The position numbers and the translations under genes are program-made. A stretch of DNA of 64,000 nt. It comes from Pseudomonadota bacterium. Lineage in GTDB: Bacteria > Pseudomonadota > Alphaproteobacteria > Sphingomonadales > Sphingomonadaceae. Location of the stretch: NCBI GenBank assembly GCA_029779535.1, contig JAKPAG010000049.1, positions 1 to 64,000 on the forward strand. Direction: 5' to 3'. Under the pieces are notes generated by a model. It was given only the letters and a program-made list of their open reading frames with translations. It did no database searches and was not told the DNA's origin. Positions within the stretch are counted from its first letter, which is position 1; every line of letters starts with the position of its first letter. Shown in pieces: positions 23,865 to 33,658 of this stretch.

Positions 23865-26800
23865 ATGATGAGCACTCCCTGGCAGTTCTGGATCGATCGC
23901 GGCGGCACTTTTACGGATGTCGTGGCGCGCAGCCCGGATGGCCGGGTGCTGACCGCCAAGCTCCTGTCCGAAGATCCCGCCCGGCAAGAGGATGCCGCCG
24001 TCGCCGCGATCCGCCAGCTGTCGGGCGCGGGCGACGGGGCGATCCCGCCGGCCGAAGTGCGGATGGGCACCACGGTAGCCACCAATGCCCTGCTCGAACG
24101 CAAGGGCGAACCATGCGTTCTGGCGATCACCCGCGGCTTTGCCGATGCGCTGCGGATCGGCACGCAGGACCGGCCCGAGCTGTTCGTGCGCCGGATCGTC
24201 CTGCCCGAGCCGCCTCATGCCCGCGTGATCGAGATCGACGAGCGCGTCGATGCCCACGGCCAGGTGGTCCGCCCGCTGGACGAGGCGGCGGCGCTGGCCG
24301 CGTTCCGCGCGGCGGCGGCCGATGGCCTGCGGGCCATCGCGATCGTGCTGATGCACGGCTGGCGCTTTACCGCGCACGAGGCGCGCCTGGCCGAACTGGC
24401 GCGCGACGCCGGCTTCACCCAGGTTTCGGTCAGCCACCAGGTTGCCCCGCTGATCAAGCTGATCCCGCGCGGCGACACCACCCTGGTCGATGCCTACCTC
24501 TCGCCGGTGCTGCGGCGCTATGTCGATCAGTTCTCGGCCCGTCTGGGCAGCCACATCCGCCCGCTGTTCATGCAGTCAAGCGGTGGGCTGGTGCAGGGCG
24601 CGCGGTTCCACGGCAAGGACGCGATCCTGTCCGGCCCGGCCGGCGGGATCGTCGGCATGGCGCGCACGGCGCAGCTGTCCGGGCAGGACCGGGTAATCGG
24701 GTTCGACATGGGCGGCACCTCGACCGATGTCAGCCACTATGCCGGCGCCTTCGAACGCGACAGCGAGGTCAAGGTCGCCAATGTCCGCATCGCCGCGCCG
24801 ATGCTGCGGATCCACACCGTTGCGGCGGGCGGCGGGTCGATCTGCCGGTTCGATGCCGGGCGGCTGGTGGTCGGCCCGGAAAGCGCGGGTGCGGTGCCGG
24901 GTCCGGCCTGCTATCGGCGCGGCGGCCCGCTGACGGTGACCGATTGCAACGTCATGCTGGGCAAGCTGCTGCCGGAACACTTCCCGGCGCTGTTCGGCCC
25001 GAATGGCGATCAGCCGCTGGACCGCGCGGTGGTGCAGCGCAAGTTCGCGGATCTGGCCGCCGAGATCGCGGCGCAGGGCGGGCAGGCAATTGCCCCGCAG
25101 GCGCTGGCCGAAGGCTTCATCCGCATCGCGGTTGCCCAGATGGCCCATGCCATCAAGCAGATCTCGGTCGCGCGCGGGCATGACGTGACCGGCTATGCCC
25201 TGTCGTGCTTTGGCGGGGCGGGCGGGCAACACGCCTGCCTGGTGGCCGATGCGCTGGGGATCGACACGGTGCTGGTCCACCCGTTGGCGGGCGTCCTCTC
25301 TGCCTATGGCATGGGCCTGGCAAGCGAGGCGGCGGTGCGCGAACGCTCGCTTGGCCTGCCGTTGGCGCCGGGGGTTGAAGCCGCGGTCGAGGCCCTGCGC
25401 GCTGCCTTGGCCGATGAATGCTGCGCCCAGCTTGGCACGCCGCCCAGCCGGGTGGAAGCCAGCCTGTTCCTGCGCCTGGCCGGCAGCGAAAACGCCATCG
25501 AGCTGCCGCTTGGCCCGGCCGATGAGCTGGCCGCCGGGTTTGCCGCCGCGCACCGCGCGCAGTTCGGCTATGACGGGGCGGGGGACCTGGTGCTTGACCG
25601 CCTGCGGGTGGAAGCGGCGTCCGAAGACCTTGGCGCGGCGCGGCTGAACTGGCCGCTGCCACCGGCCAGCGGAGCGGCGCTTGAAACGGTCATCTGCTGG
25701 CTGGACGGGGCGGATCAGGCCGTGCCGGTGCATGACCGCGCGGCGCTGGCCGCCGGATTTGCCGCCAGCGGGCCGCTGATCGTGATCGACCCCCTGTCGA
25801 CCACCATGGTCGAACCGGGCTGGGGCCTGCGGGTGGACGGCGATGGCACGCTGCGGCTGGTGCGCGAAACGGCCCGGCAGCAGGCCGCGGCGGGCGGGAC
25901 CACGGCCGATCCGATCCGGCTGGAAGTGTTCAACGGGTTGTTCATGGCGATTGCCGAGGAAATGGGCAGCGCGCTGGCGCGCAGCGCAACCTCGGTCAAC
26001 ATCCGCGAACGGCTCGATTTTTCCTGCGCGCTGTTCGATGGCGCGGGGCGGCTGGTGGCCAATGCGCCGCACATGCCGGTGCACCTCGGCTCGATGGGCG
26101 AATCCGTGCAAGTGGTGCTGCGCGCCCGCGCGGGCGGGGCCGATGGACGGGGTATCCGGCGCGGCGATGCCTATGTCCTCAACGCGCCCTATGCCGGGGG
26201 CACGCACCTGCCCGACATCACCGTGGTCATGCCGGTGTTCGTCGATGGCGATGGGCAGGCGCCCAGCTTCTTCGTCGCGGCGCGCGGGCACCATGCAGAC
26301 GTGGGGGGAATCGCCCCGGGCTCGATGCCGCCCGGCAGCCGCAGCATCGACGAGGAAGGCGTGCTGCTCGACAACGTGCTGCTGGTCGATGAAGGCCGGT
26401 TCTGCGAAGGCGAACTGCGCGCGCTGCTTGGTTCCGGGCCGTGGCCGTCGCGCAATGTCGATCAGAACATCGCCGATCTTGCGGCGCAGGTCGCCTCGTG
26501 CGCGCGCGGCGCGGCGGGTTTGCAGCGCGCCTGTGACGAACATGGGGCGGACGTGGTCCGCGCCTTCATGGGCCATGTCCACGCCAATGCCGCAGCGGCC
26601 GTGCGGCGGCTGATCGGGCGGCTGTCGGACGGCGCGTTCCGGTATGAACTGGACAACGGCGCGGTCATCGCCGTGGCCGTGCGGGTGGACCGCGCCGCCG
26701 GCCATGTGACGATCGACTTTGCCGGGACCAGCGATCAGCTGCCGGGCAATTTCAACGCGCCGTTCAGCGTGGTTCGCGCCGCCGTGATGTATGTGCTGCG

Positions 26801-27452
26801 CACCATGATCGACGATCCGATCCCGATGAACGAAGGCTGCCTTGCCCCGGTGACGATCCTCGTGCCTGAAGGCTCGATGCTTAACCCGCGCTATCCCGCC
26901 GCCGTGGTCGCCGGGAACGTCGAAACCAGCCAGGCGGTCACCGACGCGCTGTTCGGGGCCTTTGGCGCGATGGCCGCCGCGCAGGGGACGATGAACAACT
27001 TCACTTTCGGCACCGATCGTTACCAGTATTACGAAACCATCGCCGGGGGCAGCGGCGCGGGGCCGGACTTTGCCGGGGCCAGCGCGGTGCAGACCCACAT
27101 GACCAACAGCCGCCTGACCGATCCCGAAGTGCTGGAAAGCCGCTTTCCGGTGCTGCTCGAAGAATTTGCGATCCGGCGCGGTTCGGGCGGGGCCGGGGCG
27201 CGGCGCGGCGGCGATGGCGCGGTGCGGCGGCTGCGTTTCCTCGAACCGATGCAGGCGGGGCTCCTCTCCAACCGGCGGCGGGTGCCGCCCTTCGGCCTGG
27301 CGGGCGGGCAGCCCGGCGCGCTCGGCACGGGCCGGGTGGAGCGAGCGGACGGCGCGGTTGAAGTGCTGGGGGCGACCGCCAGCGTCGCGGTCGAAGCGGA
27401 CGATGTGATCGTGATCGAAACGCCGGGTGGGGGAGGATACGGTCAGCCATGA
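23865..27452 (+). CDS. Fused 5-oxoprolinase / hydantoinase (HyuA-HyuB) protein
   Basis: A 1195-residue cytoplasmic enzyme with both subunits of the hydantoinase/oxoprolinase family in one chain. The HyuA half (about 1-670) has the nucleotide-binding signatures [31 protein letters not shown] and [12 protein letters not shown]. The HyuB half (about 680-1190) has [45 protein letters not shown] and ETPGGGGYG. This fused layout is that of the ATP-dependent 5-oxoprolinase that opens 5-oxo-L-proline to glutamate. The downstream DUF969, DUF979 and DUF2891 genes favour oxoproline over hydantoin or acetone carboxylation. The start is the first of two adjacent ATGs, since the preceding residues do not resemble the family. 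The ATGA overlap with the next gene indicates coupling. Confidence 0.9.
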   Translation: MMSTPWQFWIDRGGTFTDVVARSPDGRVLTAKLLSEDPARQEDAAVAAIRQLSGAGDGAIPPAEVRMGTTVATNALLERKGEPCVLAITRGFADALRIGTQDRPELFVRRIVLPEPPHARVIEIDERVDAHGQVVRPLDEAAALAAFRAAAADGLRAIAIVLMHGWRFTAHEARLAELARDAGFTQVSVSHQVAPLIKLIPRGDTTLVDAYLSPVLRRYVDQFSARLGSHIRPLFMQSSGGLVQGARFHGKDAILSGPAGGIVGMARTAQLSGQDRVIGFDMGGTSTDVSHYAGAFERDSEVKVANVRIAAPMLRIHTVAAGGGSICRFDAGRLVVGPESAGAVPGPACYRRGGPLTVTDCNVMLGKLLPEHFPALFGPNGDQPLDRAVVQRKFADLAAEIAAQGGQAIAPQALAEGFIRIAVAQMAHAIKQISVARGHDVTGYALSCFGGAGGQHACLVADALGIDTVLVHPLAGVLSAYGMGLASEAAVRERSLGLPLAPGVEAAVEALRAALADECCAQLGTPPSRVEASLFLRLAGSENAIELPLGPADELAAGFAAAHRAQFGYDGAGDLVLDRLRVEAASEDLGAARLNWPLPPASGAALETVICWLDGADQAVPVHDRAALAAGFAASGPLIVIDPLSTTMVEPGWGLRVDGDGTLRLVRETARQQAAAGGTTADPIRLEVFNGLFMAIAEEMGSALARSATSVNIRERLDFSCALFDGAGRLVANAPHMPVHLGSMGESVQVVLRARAGGADGRGIRRGDAYVLNAPYAGGTHLPDITVVMPVFVDGDGQAPSFFVAARGHHADVGGIAPGSMPPGSRSIDEEGVLLDNVLLVDEGRFCEGELRALLGSGPWPSRNVDQNIADLAAQVASCARGAAGLQRACDEHGADVVRAFMGHVHANAAAAVRRLIGRLSDGAFRYELDNGAVIAVAVRVDRAAGHVTIDFAGTSDQLPGNFNAPFSVVRAAVMYVLRTMIDDPIPMNEGCLAPVTILVPEGSMLNPRYPAAVVAGNVETSQAVTDALFGAFGAMAAAQGTMNNFTFGTDRYQYYETIAGGSGAGPDFAGASAVQTHMTNSRLTDPEVLESRFPVLLEEFAIRRGSGGAGARRGGDGAVRRLRFLEPMQAGLLSNRRRVPPFGLAGGQPGALGTGRVERADGAVEVLGATASVAVEADDVIVIETPGGGGYGQP

Positions 27453-28120
27453 ATCTGTGGGTGCTCTCTGGCCTGGTGGTCATGGTCGGCGGCTTTGTGC
27501 TGCGGCTCAACCCGCTGGTGGTCGTGCTTTCCGCCGCGCTCGCCTCAGGGCTCGCGGCGGGGCTGCAACTGGTTGAAATCGTGTCTGCTTTTGGCAAGGC
27601 GTTCAACGATACGCGCTATGTTTCGGTGGTCTGGATCGTCCTGCCGGTGATCGGCCTGCTCGAACGCGGCGGCCTTCAGGAACGGGCCAAGATGCTGATT
27701 TCCGGGCTGAAAGGTGCCACTCTCGGCCGCCTGCTGACCGGCTACCTGCTGCTCCGACAGTCCACCGCCGCCCTCGGCCTCACCTCCATCGCCGGCCACG
27801 CCCAGACCGTCCGTCCGCTCGTCGCGCCGATGGCCGAAGCAGCCGCCGAAGCGCAGGGCGAACTGGCCGAAACCGACCGCGAACAGGTCAAGGCCATGGC
27901 CGCCGCCACCGACAATATCGGCCTGTTTTTCGGCGAGGACATCTTCATCGCGATCGGCTCGATCCTGCTGATGAAAGGCTTCATGGAACAGCAGGGGATC
28001 ATGCTCGCTCCGTTCGATCTGTCGGTCTGGGCCATTCCCACGGCGATCTTTGCCCTGATAATCCACGGTTTCCGCCTCTGGCGGCTCGACCGCCGGCTGG
28101 GTCGGAGGACGGCGCGATGA
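27449..28120 (+). CDS. DUF969 membrane protein, putative 5-oxoproline permease component
   Basis: A 223-residue integral membrane protein with about five to six hydrophobic segments. It carries the DUF969 core VWIVLPVIGLLERGGLQERAKMLI, LLLRQSTAALGLTSIAGHAQTVRPLVAPMAE and a later FFGEDIFIAIGSILLM. DUF969 and DUF979 almost always occur as a pair beside pyroglutamyl peptidase or oxoprolinase genes and have been proposed as a 5-oxoproline transporter; no direct assay is known to me. Here the gene overlaps the 5-oxoprolinase stop and the DUF979 start by 4 bases each, so the three are made together. Confidence 0.88.
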   Translation: MNLWVLSGLVVMVGGFVLRLNPLVVVLSAALASGLAAGLQLVEIVSAFGKAFNDTRYVSVVWIVLPVIGLLERGGLQERAKMLISGLKGATLGRLLTGYLLLRQSTAALGLTSIAGHAQTVRPLVAPMAEAAAEAQGELAETDREQVKAMAAATDNIGLFFGEDIFIAIGSILLMKGFMEQQGIMLAPFDLSVWAIPTAIFALIIHGFRLWRLDRRLGRRTAR

Positions 28121-29055
28121 TCGGGCTGGCGCAGGTCTATCTGCTTGCCGGGCTGGTCTTTGCCGCCTTCGCCACACTGTCGCTGGGGGACGCCAGCAAT
28201 CCCAAACGGCTCGCCAACGCGGGCTTCTGGGGCCTGCTCGCGCTGTCGATGCTGGCGGGCGACCGGCTGGGCGATTTCGGTAACGGTCTGCTGGTTCTCG
28301 CCCTCGTCGCCATCGCCGGGTTTGGCGGGCTGGGCCGCGGGCATGGCGGCACTTCGGCCGAGGAACGCGCGGCGGCGGCGCAGCGCAACGGCAACCGGCT
28401 GTTCCTGCTCGCGCTGGTGATTCCGGCCGTGGCGCTGGCCGGAACCTTGCTGTTCAAGCACCTGCCCGCGCTGGTAGATGGCAAGCAGGCCACGCTGGTC
28501 AGCCTCGCGCTGGGGGTGCTGATCGCCCTGGCGCTGGGCATGGCCGTGCTGCGGACCACGCCAGTTGTCGCGATGCAGGAAGGACGCCGGTTGGTCGATG
28601 CGGTCGGCTGGGCCGGAATCCTGCCGCAGATGCTGGCGAGCCTTGGCGCGGTCTTCGCGCTGGCGGGCGTCGGCAACGTGGTGGGCGGCCTGATGGCCGG
28701 CGTGATCCCCCAAGGCAGCCTGCTTGCCGCCGTGATCGCCTATGGCCTGGGCATGGCATTGTTCACCATGGCGATGGGCAACGCCTTTGCCGCTTTCCCG
28801 GTAATTGCCGCCGCGATTGGCCTGCCGGTGCTGATCCACCAGTACCACGGCGATCCCGCAATCGTTGCCGCGATCGGGATGCTGGCGGGTTTCTGCGGCA
28901 CGCTGATGACGCCGATGGCGGCCAATTTCAACATAGTCCCCGCCGCGCTGCTCGAACTCAGCGACCGCAACGCGGTGGTGAAGGCACAGGTCCCCACCGC
29001 CTTGCCGCTGCTCGCGGTCAACATTCTCCTGATCTATTGGCTGGCCTTTCCATGA
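28117..29055 (+). CDS. DUF979 membrane protein, partner of DUF969
   Basis: A 312-residue membrane protein with eight to ten hydrophobic segments. DUF979 features are the N-terminal LAQVYLLAGLVFAAFATLS, the central QEGRRLVDAVGWAGILPQMLASLGAVFALAGVGNVVG and the C-terminal GFCGTLMTPMAANFNIVPAALLEL. It is the larger half of the presumed DUF969/DUF979 carrier. It is coupled to both neighbours by ATGA overlaps. Its place directly after an oxoprolinase gives the strongest hint to the substrate; an export role cannot be excluded. Confidence 0.88.
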   Translation: MIGLAQVYLLAGLVFAAFATLSLGDASNPKRLANAGFWGLLALSMLAGDRLGDFGNGLLVLALVAIAGFGGLGRGHGGTSAEERAAAAQRNGNRLFLLALVIPAVALAGTLLFKHLPALVDGKQATLVSLALGVLIALALGMAVLRTTPVVAMQEGRRLVDAVGWAGILPQMLASLGAVFALAGVGNVVGGLMAGVIPQGSLLAAVIAYGLGMALFTMAMGNAFAAFPVIAAAIGLPVLIHQYHGDPAIVAAIGMLAGFCGTLMTPMAANFNIVPAALLELSDRNAVVKAQVPTALPLLAVNILLIYWLAFP

Positions 29056-30044
29056 CCGAACTTACCCAGACCCACGCCGCGCAGTTCATGGCCCTGACGC
29101 TGGGCCACCTGACCCGCGAGTTCCCGCACAAGCTGGACCACGTGATGGACGGCCCTGCCGACGTCCGCCGCCCCAGCGATCTGCATCCGATCTTTCACGG
29201 CAGCTTCGATTTCCATTCCTGCGTCCACGGCTATTGGCAGGTCATGCGGCTGGCCCGGCTCTATCCGGACCTGCCCGAAGCGGCCCGGGTGCGCGCGCAT
29301 GCCGACCGGATGCTGACGGCGGAGAACTTCGCGGGCGAGCAGGCCTACCTTGCGGGGCCCAGCACGCGCGGGTTCGTTCGGCCCTATGGCTGGGCCTGGG
29401 TGCTGGCGCTGCATGGCGAACTGGCGCGGCATGACGGGCCGTGGGCGGGCCATGCCGAGCCGTTCGCGCGCGCCTTTGCCGAGCGGTTCGCCGCGTTCCT
29501 GCCGGTCCAGACCTATCCGATCCGGGTCGGCACCCATTTCAATTCGGCCTTCGCGATGACCCTGGCGCATGATTGGGCCAGCATCCACGATCCGGCGCTC
29601 GCCAGACTGATCGCGGGGCGCGCGCAGGACTGGTTCGGACAGGACCGCGCCTGTCAGGCGTGGGAGCCCAGCGGCGACGATTTCCTCTCGTCCGCGCTGA
29701 CCGAGGCGCTGGTGATGAGCCGCACGATGGGCGCAGGCTTTGCCGAGTGGTTCGATCTTTTCCTGCCCGATGCCGCCGCGCGCAGTCCGGCCACGCTGTT
29801 CAGCCCGGCGCACGTGTCAGACCGCAGCGACGGCAAGATCGCGCACCTTGACGGCCTCAACCTCAGCCGCGCCTGGTGCTGGCGCGCGATTGCCAGCGCG
29901 CTGCCCGCCGGACATCCGGTCCGGCCGGTCGCGGCAGAGGTGGCCGAAAATCACATCGCCGCCGCCATGCCGCATCTGGCGGACGATTACATGGGCGAAC
30001 ACTGGCTGGCGACTTACGCCTTGCTGGCGCTTGAGGCGGGCTGA
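29052..30044 (+). CDS. DUF2891 family protein
   Basis: A 330-residue soluble, mainly helical protein of the DUF2891 family. The N-terminal signature is HPIFHGSFDFHSCVHGYWQVMRLARLYPD, with further conserved segments RPYGWAWVLALHGEL, RVGTHFNSAFAM, CQAWEPSGDDFLSSALTEA and AHLDGLNLSRAWCWR. The alpha/alpha-barrel-like layout with many conserved His, Trp and Asp suggests a metal or sugar-type enzyme, but no activity is known. The ATG overlaps the DUF979 stop. Its fixed place in oxoproline clusters suggests a job in the same pathway, for example processing a pyroglutamyl conjugate; this is inference. Confidence 0.85.
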   Translation: MTELTQTHAAQFMALTLGHLTREFPHKLDHVMDGPADVRRPSDLHPIFHGSFDFHSCVHGYWQVMRLARLYPDLPEAARVRAHADRMLTAENFAGEQAYLAGPSTRGFVRPYGWAWVLALHGELARHDGPWAGHAEPFARAFAERFAAFLPVQTYPIRVGTHFNSAFAMTLAHDWASIHDPALARLIAGRAQDWFGQDRACQAWEPSGDDFLSSALTEALVMSRTMGAGFAEWFDLFLPDAAARSPATLFSPAHVSDRSDGKIAHLDGLNLSRAWCWRAIASALPAGHPVRPVAAEVAENHIAAAMPHLADDYMGEHWLATYALLALEAG

Positions 30045-30067
30045 GCAAGGCGCGCCCAGCCCGCCTC
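30033..30067. terminator. Bidirectional hairpin between convergent genes
   Basis: GAGGCGGGCTG and CAGCCCGCCTC form a perfect 11-bp stem with a 13-base loop. It overlaps the DUF2891 stop and precedes the stop of the minus-strand porin gene. Confidence 0.6.
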
Positions 30068-30073
30068 GCCGGG

Positions 30074-30751
30074 TCAGAACCCGATCGTGAACGAGCCGAC
30101 CAGCCGCGCATCGCCCAGCTTGCCGAAGGCATTGGTGCCGGTGTCGTGGTAGCGCACATCGACCTTGGCGCCTTTGAGCACTTCATAGGTCAAGCCGGCG
30201 TTCCAGGTGTCGTAATCGGGCAGATTGTCGACCTGCTGGTGCCCGAAGGCGGCTGAGGCGCTGAGCTTGTCGGTGAGCGGCAGCGAGGCGCTGCCCTCGA
30301 CATAGGTCGCAGGCTGGCTCGATCCGAAATAGTTGCCGGTGTGATAGGCGGTCACGCCCAGTCCCAGCTTGCCGACATTGCCGGAAAGGCCCGCCTTCAC
30401 TTCCAGCGTGTCGATCTTCACCGGCGCGTCGACATAGCCATAGCGGACCACGCCAATGTCCAGCTTGGCCTTGCCCAGTGGCAGGATGTAGCCGCCCCAC
30501 AGATCGTATTCCTGCTTGATCCCGGCGAAGTCGACGTTCTCGGTGCCGGCCCCGGCATAGAAACCCCCGGCACTGACATTGACCGAAGCGAAGACGGCGG
30601 GATCGCCGTTCGACTGGCTTACCCCGCGCCAGACATAGTCGGTTGCGCCGGTCAGGCTGGCTGAAACGTCGATATCCTTGGCCTGCGCGGCGGCAGGGGC
30701 GATCAGGGCGGTGGCGGCGGCCAGCCCGGCCAGCATGGTCCTGGTATTCAT
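30074..30751 (-). CDS. TorF-family putative porin
   Basis: A 225-residue outer-membrane beta-barrel with a signal peptide (MLAGLAAATALIAPAAAQAKD). The N-terminal motif SLTGATDYVWRGVSQSNGDPAVFASVNVS is the hallmark of the TorF/Gcw_chp family (TIGR02001), followed by alternating amphipathic strands and a C-terminal aromatic end (LVGSFTIGF). It should form a small-solute channel. I start at the ATG behind GAGGGAACTGCC rather than the longer frame, because the signal peptide begins there. TorF genes are often near ammonium-transport genes; none is seen here. A hairpin separates it from the convergent oxoproline operon. Confidence 0.87.
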   Translation of the reverse strand: MNTRTMLAGLAAATALIAPAAAQAKDIDVSASLTGATDYVWRGVSQSNGDPAVFASVNVSAGGFYAGAGTENVDFAGIKQEYDLWGGYILPLGKAKLDIGVVRYGYVDAPVKIDTLEVKAGLSGNVGKLGLGVTAYHTGNYFGSSQPATYVEGSASLPLTDKLSASAAFGHQQVDNLPDYDTWNAGLTYEVLKGAKVDVRYHDTGTNAFGKLGDARLVGSFTIGF

Positions 30752-30906
30752 GGCAGTTCCCTCATGGATTGCGGGCATGGCTTCGCCGGTCCCGCCGGAC
30801 GCGCTGTCCGGCGGGTGCAGGCGCAGTGGCCCTGTGGTCATGGAAAAAGGTAGTCCGGCGGGGGGACTGGAGAGGTGTGGCCCGCCCGCCGGACCGGGGG
30901 CGACCC

Positions 30907-32430
30907 CTAGAAGAAGCCCAGTTTCTTCGGGCTGTAGGACACCAGCATGTTCTTGGTATGCTGGTAGTGTTCGAGCATCATCTTGTGGGTTTCACGGCCG
31001 ATCCCGCTCTGCTTGTAGCCGCCGAAGGCGGCGTGGGCAGGATAGGCGTGGTAGCAGTTGGTCCATACCCGCCCGGCCTGGATCGCCCGGCCGAAGCGGT
31101 AGCAGGTGTTGGCATCGCGGCTCCACACGCCCGCGCCCAGGCCGAACATGGTGTCGTTGGCGATGGCCAGCGCCTCGTCCGCGTCCTTGAAGGTGGTGGT
31201 GGAAACGACCGGGCCGAAGATCTCCTCCTGGAAAATCCGCATCTTGTTGTGGCCCTTGAACACGGTCGGCTGGATGTAGAACCCGCCGGCCAGATCGCCC
31301 GCCAGTTGCGCCGCGGCGCCGCCGATCAGCACTTCGGCGCCTTCGTCGCGGCCGATCTGCAGGTATTGCAGGATCTTGTCCTGCTGTTCCTGGCTGGCCT
31401 GCGCGCCGATCATCGTTTCGATGTCGAGCGGGCTGCCCTGCCTGATCGCCGCGACGCGCTGCAGGGCGCGTTCCATGAAGCGGTCATAGATCGATTCCTG
31501 GATCAAGGCGCGGCTGGGGCAGGTGCAAACCTCGCCCTGGTTGAGCGCGAACATCACGAAGCCTTCGATCGCCTTGTCGAAGAAATCGTCATCCGCCGCG
31601 CAGACGTCGGCAAAGAAGATGTTCGGGCTCTTGCCGCCCAGTTCCAGCGTGACCGGGATCAGGTTTTCGCTGGCATAGCCGGCGATCAGCCGGCCGGTGC
31701 CGGTTTCGCCGGTGAAGGCGATCTTGGCGATCCGCTTTGAACTGGCGAGCGGCTTGCCGGCTTCAAGGCCGAAGCCGTTGACCACGTTGAGCGTGCCCGG
31801 TGGCAGCAGGTCCGCGATCAGACCCATCAGCACCATGATCGAGGCCGGGGTCTGCTCCGCCGGCTTGAGCACCACGCAGTTGCCCGCCGCCAGCGCCGGG
31901 GCGAGTTTCCATGCGGCCATCAGGATCGGGAAATTCCACGGGATGATCTGCCCGACCACGCCCAGCGGTTCGTGGAAGTGATAGCCGATGGTGTCATGGT
32001 CGATCTCGCTGATCGAACCTTCCTGCGCGCGGACGCAGCCGGCGAAATAGCGGAAGTGATCGATCGCCAGTGGAATGTCGGCTGCCAGCGTTTCGCGGAT
32101 CGGCTTGCCGTTGTCCCAGGTTTCGGCGGTGGCGAGCAGGTTCAGGTTTTGCTCCATCACATCGGCGATGCGGTGCAGGATCAGCGCGCGTTCAGCCGGT
32201 GCCATGCGGCCCCAGGCGTCCTTGGCGGCGTGGGCGGCATCCAGCGCCAGTTCGATGTCGGCAGCATCGCTTCGCGCCACTTCGCATACCGGCTTGCCGG
32301 TGATCGGGCTGACGTTGTCGAAATAGCGACCATTGACGGGGGCGGTCCACTTGCCGCCGATGAAATTGTCATAGCGCTTGGCGAAGGGCGCAACGAGCCC
32401 AGCGGCAGCGTCCGCGGTCAGCACGTTCAT
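30907..32430 (-). CDS. NAD-dependent aldehyde dehydrogenase (ExaC/AldB type)
   Basis: A 507-residue cytoplasmic enzyme that oxidises aldehydes such as acetaldehyde to acids. The family core is complete: [33 protein letters not shown], the catalytic Glu in [14 protein letters not shown], the catalytic Cys in [11 protein letters not shown], and EEIFGPVVS near the C-terminus. The [21 protein letters not shown] ending places it with the AldB/ExaC subgroup. The first ATG directly abuts GAGAGG, so I start at the ATG nine bases further on, where spacing is normal. Downstream of an AcoR-like regulator gene on the same strand, it is probably induced by an alcohol or aldehyde through that regulator. 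Confidence 0.92.
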   Translation of the reverse strand: MNVLTADAAAGLVAPFAKRYDNFIGGKWTAPVNGRYFDNVSPITGKPVCEVARSDAADIELALDAAHAAKDAWGRMAPAERALILHRIADVMEQNLNLLATAETWDNGKPIRETLAADIPLAIDHFRYFAGCVRAQEGSISEIDHDTIGYHFHEPLGVVGQIIPWNFPILMAAWKLAPALAAGNCVVLKPAEQTPASIMVLMGLIADLLPPGTLNVVNGFGLEAGKPLASSKRIAKIAFTGETGTGRLIAGYASENLIPVTLELGGKSPNIFFADVCAADDDFFDKAIEGFVMFALNQGEVCTCPSRALIQESIYDRFMERALQRVAAIRQGSPLDIETMIGAQASQEQQDKILQYLQIGRDEGAEVLIGGAAAQLAGDLAGGFYIQPTVFKGHNKMRIFQEEIFGPVVSTTTFKDADEALAIANDTMFGLGAGVWSRDANTCYRFGRAIQAGRVWTNCYHAYPAHAAFGGYKQSGIGRETHKMMLEHYQHTKNMLVSYSPKKLGFF

Positions 32431-32565
32431 GGCATCCATCCTCTCGAATCGGTCCGGTCGGAATGGCCGGACTTGATTGTGGGGTGCCGGTGCCAGGGCT
32501 GGATAGATAGGGGGGCGGGATGGCCCGCCGCGGCCAGGTGTATCGCGGGCGAGACAGCCTTGCCG

Positions 32566-33522
32566 TCAATGCATCCCGCCCATGCCGGCGCGCTCCATCC
32601 GCCGGTACATGGTGGCGCGGCCAATGCCGAGCAGGCGCGCGGCGGCGGCGACATTGCCGTTCGAGCGGGCCAGCGCCTGACGCAGAACCGCGCGTTCGCT
32701 GTCTTCGAAAGTGCCGCGCTCGCCCGTGCCCAGGACGTCGGCCAGCGGGCGGGGATTGCCCAGCGCGGCGGCATCAAGCCGGAACTGGCGGCGCGCTGCG
32801 CGGGTTGCACCGATCACCAGATCGTCACGGTCCACCGCCAGCAGCGCGGTGCCGCGCCCTGGTGCTTCGGGTGCATAGACGATCCGCGCATCGGCAAAGC
32901 GGCGGCAGAAGAAATCGCGCTCGATCTGCCGTGCGGCGTCCTGCACCAGGGCGGAAATCATCGTCGCCATCGCCTCGCCATGGTCGGTCCGGGCGCTTGA
33001 CACATCCAGCGCGGCGACCAGCTGGCCTTCGGGGTCGAACACCGGCGCATCCATGCACGATACGCCGATGTTGCGGCTGGCGAAGTGTTCGTGGCGCAGC
33101 ACGGTGACGGCGCGCGCCTCGACCAGGCAGGTGCCGATGCCGTTGGTGCCTTCCGCCGCCTCGCTCCATTCGGCGCCCGGGGTCAGCCCGATGGCGTCGA
33201 ACAGGGCCGCATCGCCCGCGCCGCTACGCGCTTCGAGCACCACCCCGTCCAGATCGGACAGGATCACGCAGCACCCGGTCCGCCCGACCGAGCCGAACAG
33301 GTTGTCGAGCACGGGCACAGCGGCGGCGAGCAATTCGCCATTCGCTTCGCGCAACGTGGCAAGGCGCGCGGCCTCGATCCGGTCGCTCCGGCGTTCCATG
33401 GCTGGATCAAGCCCGTGATGCAGCGCCGAGCGGCACCACGAGGCGGCGAGCGAGGATTGCGCGGCCGCGCTGCCCGAATGGACCGTGCGCAATACGTGGT
33501 CGCTGTGCTTGCTGTCCGCCAT
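32566..33522 (-). CDS. AcoR-like GAF / Fis-HTH regulator without AAA+ domain
   Basis: A 318-residue regulator. The N-terminus (SSLAASWCRSALHHGLDP) and the GAF domain (about residues 75-195, with EGTNGIGTCLVEARAVTV and HFASRNIGVSCMDAPVFDPEG) match the sensor half of AcoR-type activators of acetoin or alcohol metabolism. A short linker leads straight to a Fis-type helix-turn-helix (AVLRQALARSNGNVAAAARLLGIGRATMYRRMERAG). The sigma-54 interaction domain with its Walker and GAFTGA motifs is missing, so it cannot act as a classical enhancer-binding protein. The aldehyde dehydrogenase gene starts 135 bases downstream; no good -24/-12 promoter was seen there. Start: ATG behind GAGAGGACCCAGCC. Confidence 0.85.
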   Translation of the reverse strand: MADSKHSDHVLRTVHSGSAAAQSSLAASWCRSALHHGLDPAMERRSDRIEAARLATLREANGELLAAAVPVLDNLFGSVGRTGCCVILSDLDGVVLEARSGAGDAALFDAIGLTPGAEWSEAAEGTNGIGTCLVEARAVTVLRHEHFASRNIGVSCMDAPVFDPEGQLVAALDVSSARTDHGEAMATMISALVQDAARQIERDFFCRRFADARIVYAPEAPGRGTALLAVDRDDLVIGATRAARRQFRLDAAALGNPRPLADVLGTGERGTFEDSERAVLRQALARSNGNVAAAARLLGIGRATMYRRMERAGMGGMH

Positions 33523-33623
33523 GGCTGGGTCCTCTCACCCGCGCCGGATTGCGCCGGACGCCTTATGCCCTATCGCGAAGCAGGCTGCGCCTATCCTTGA
33601 TCGGGCGCAAGTTGCTGTGCGGG

Positions 33624-33640
33624 CAGTCCGCGCCGGACTG
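33624..33640. terminator. Short hairpin after the Entner-Doudoroff operon
   Basis: CAGTCCG-CGC-CGGACTG is a perfect 7-bp inverted repeat 19 bases past the eda stop, read on the minus strand. It may end the operon or be an operator of the regulator gene. Confidence 0.4.
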
Positions 33641-33658
33641 TCTCGATTTCGGGACAGG

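Noticed and set aside
24576..27098. 840-codon minus-strand frame opposite the 5-oxoprolinase gene
   Set aside because: Shadow of a gene with clear nucleotide-binding motifs; no start signal or domain.
23865..27452. Acetone carboxylase or N-methylhydantoinase assignment
   Set aside because: The fused single-chain layout and the DUF969/DUF979/DUF2891 neighbours fit 5-oxoprolinase better, though sequence alone does not exclude hydantoinase.
32440..32565. TGGCACCGGCACCCCA as a sigma-54 promoter before the aldehyde dehydrogenase
   Set aside because: The -24 half fits but the -12 TTGC is missing, and the neighbouring regulator has no sigma-54 interaction domain.
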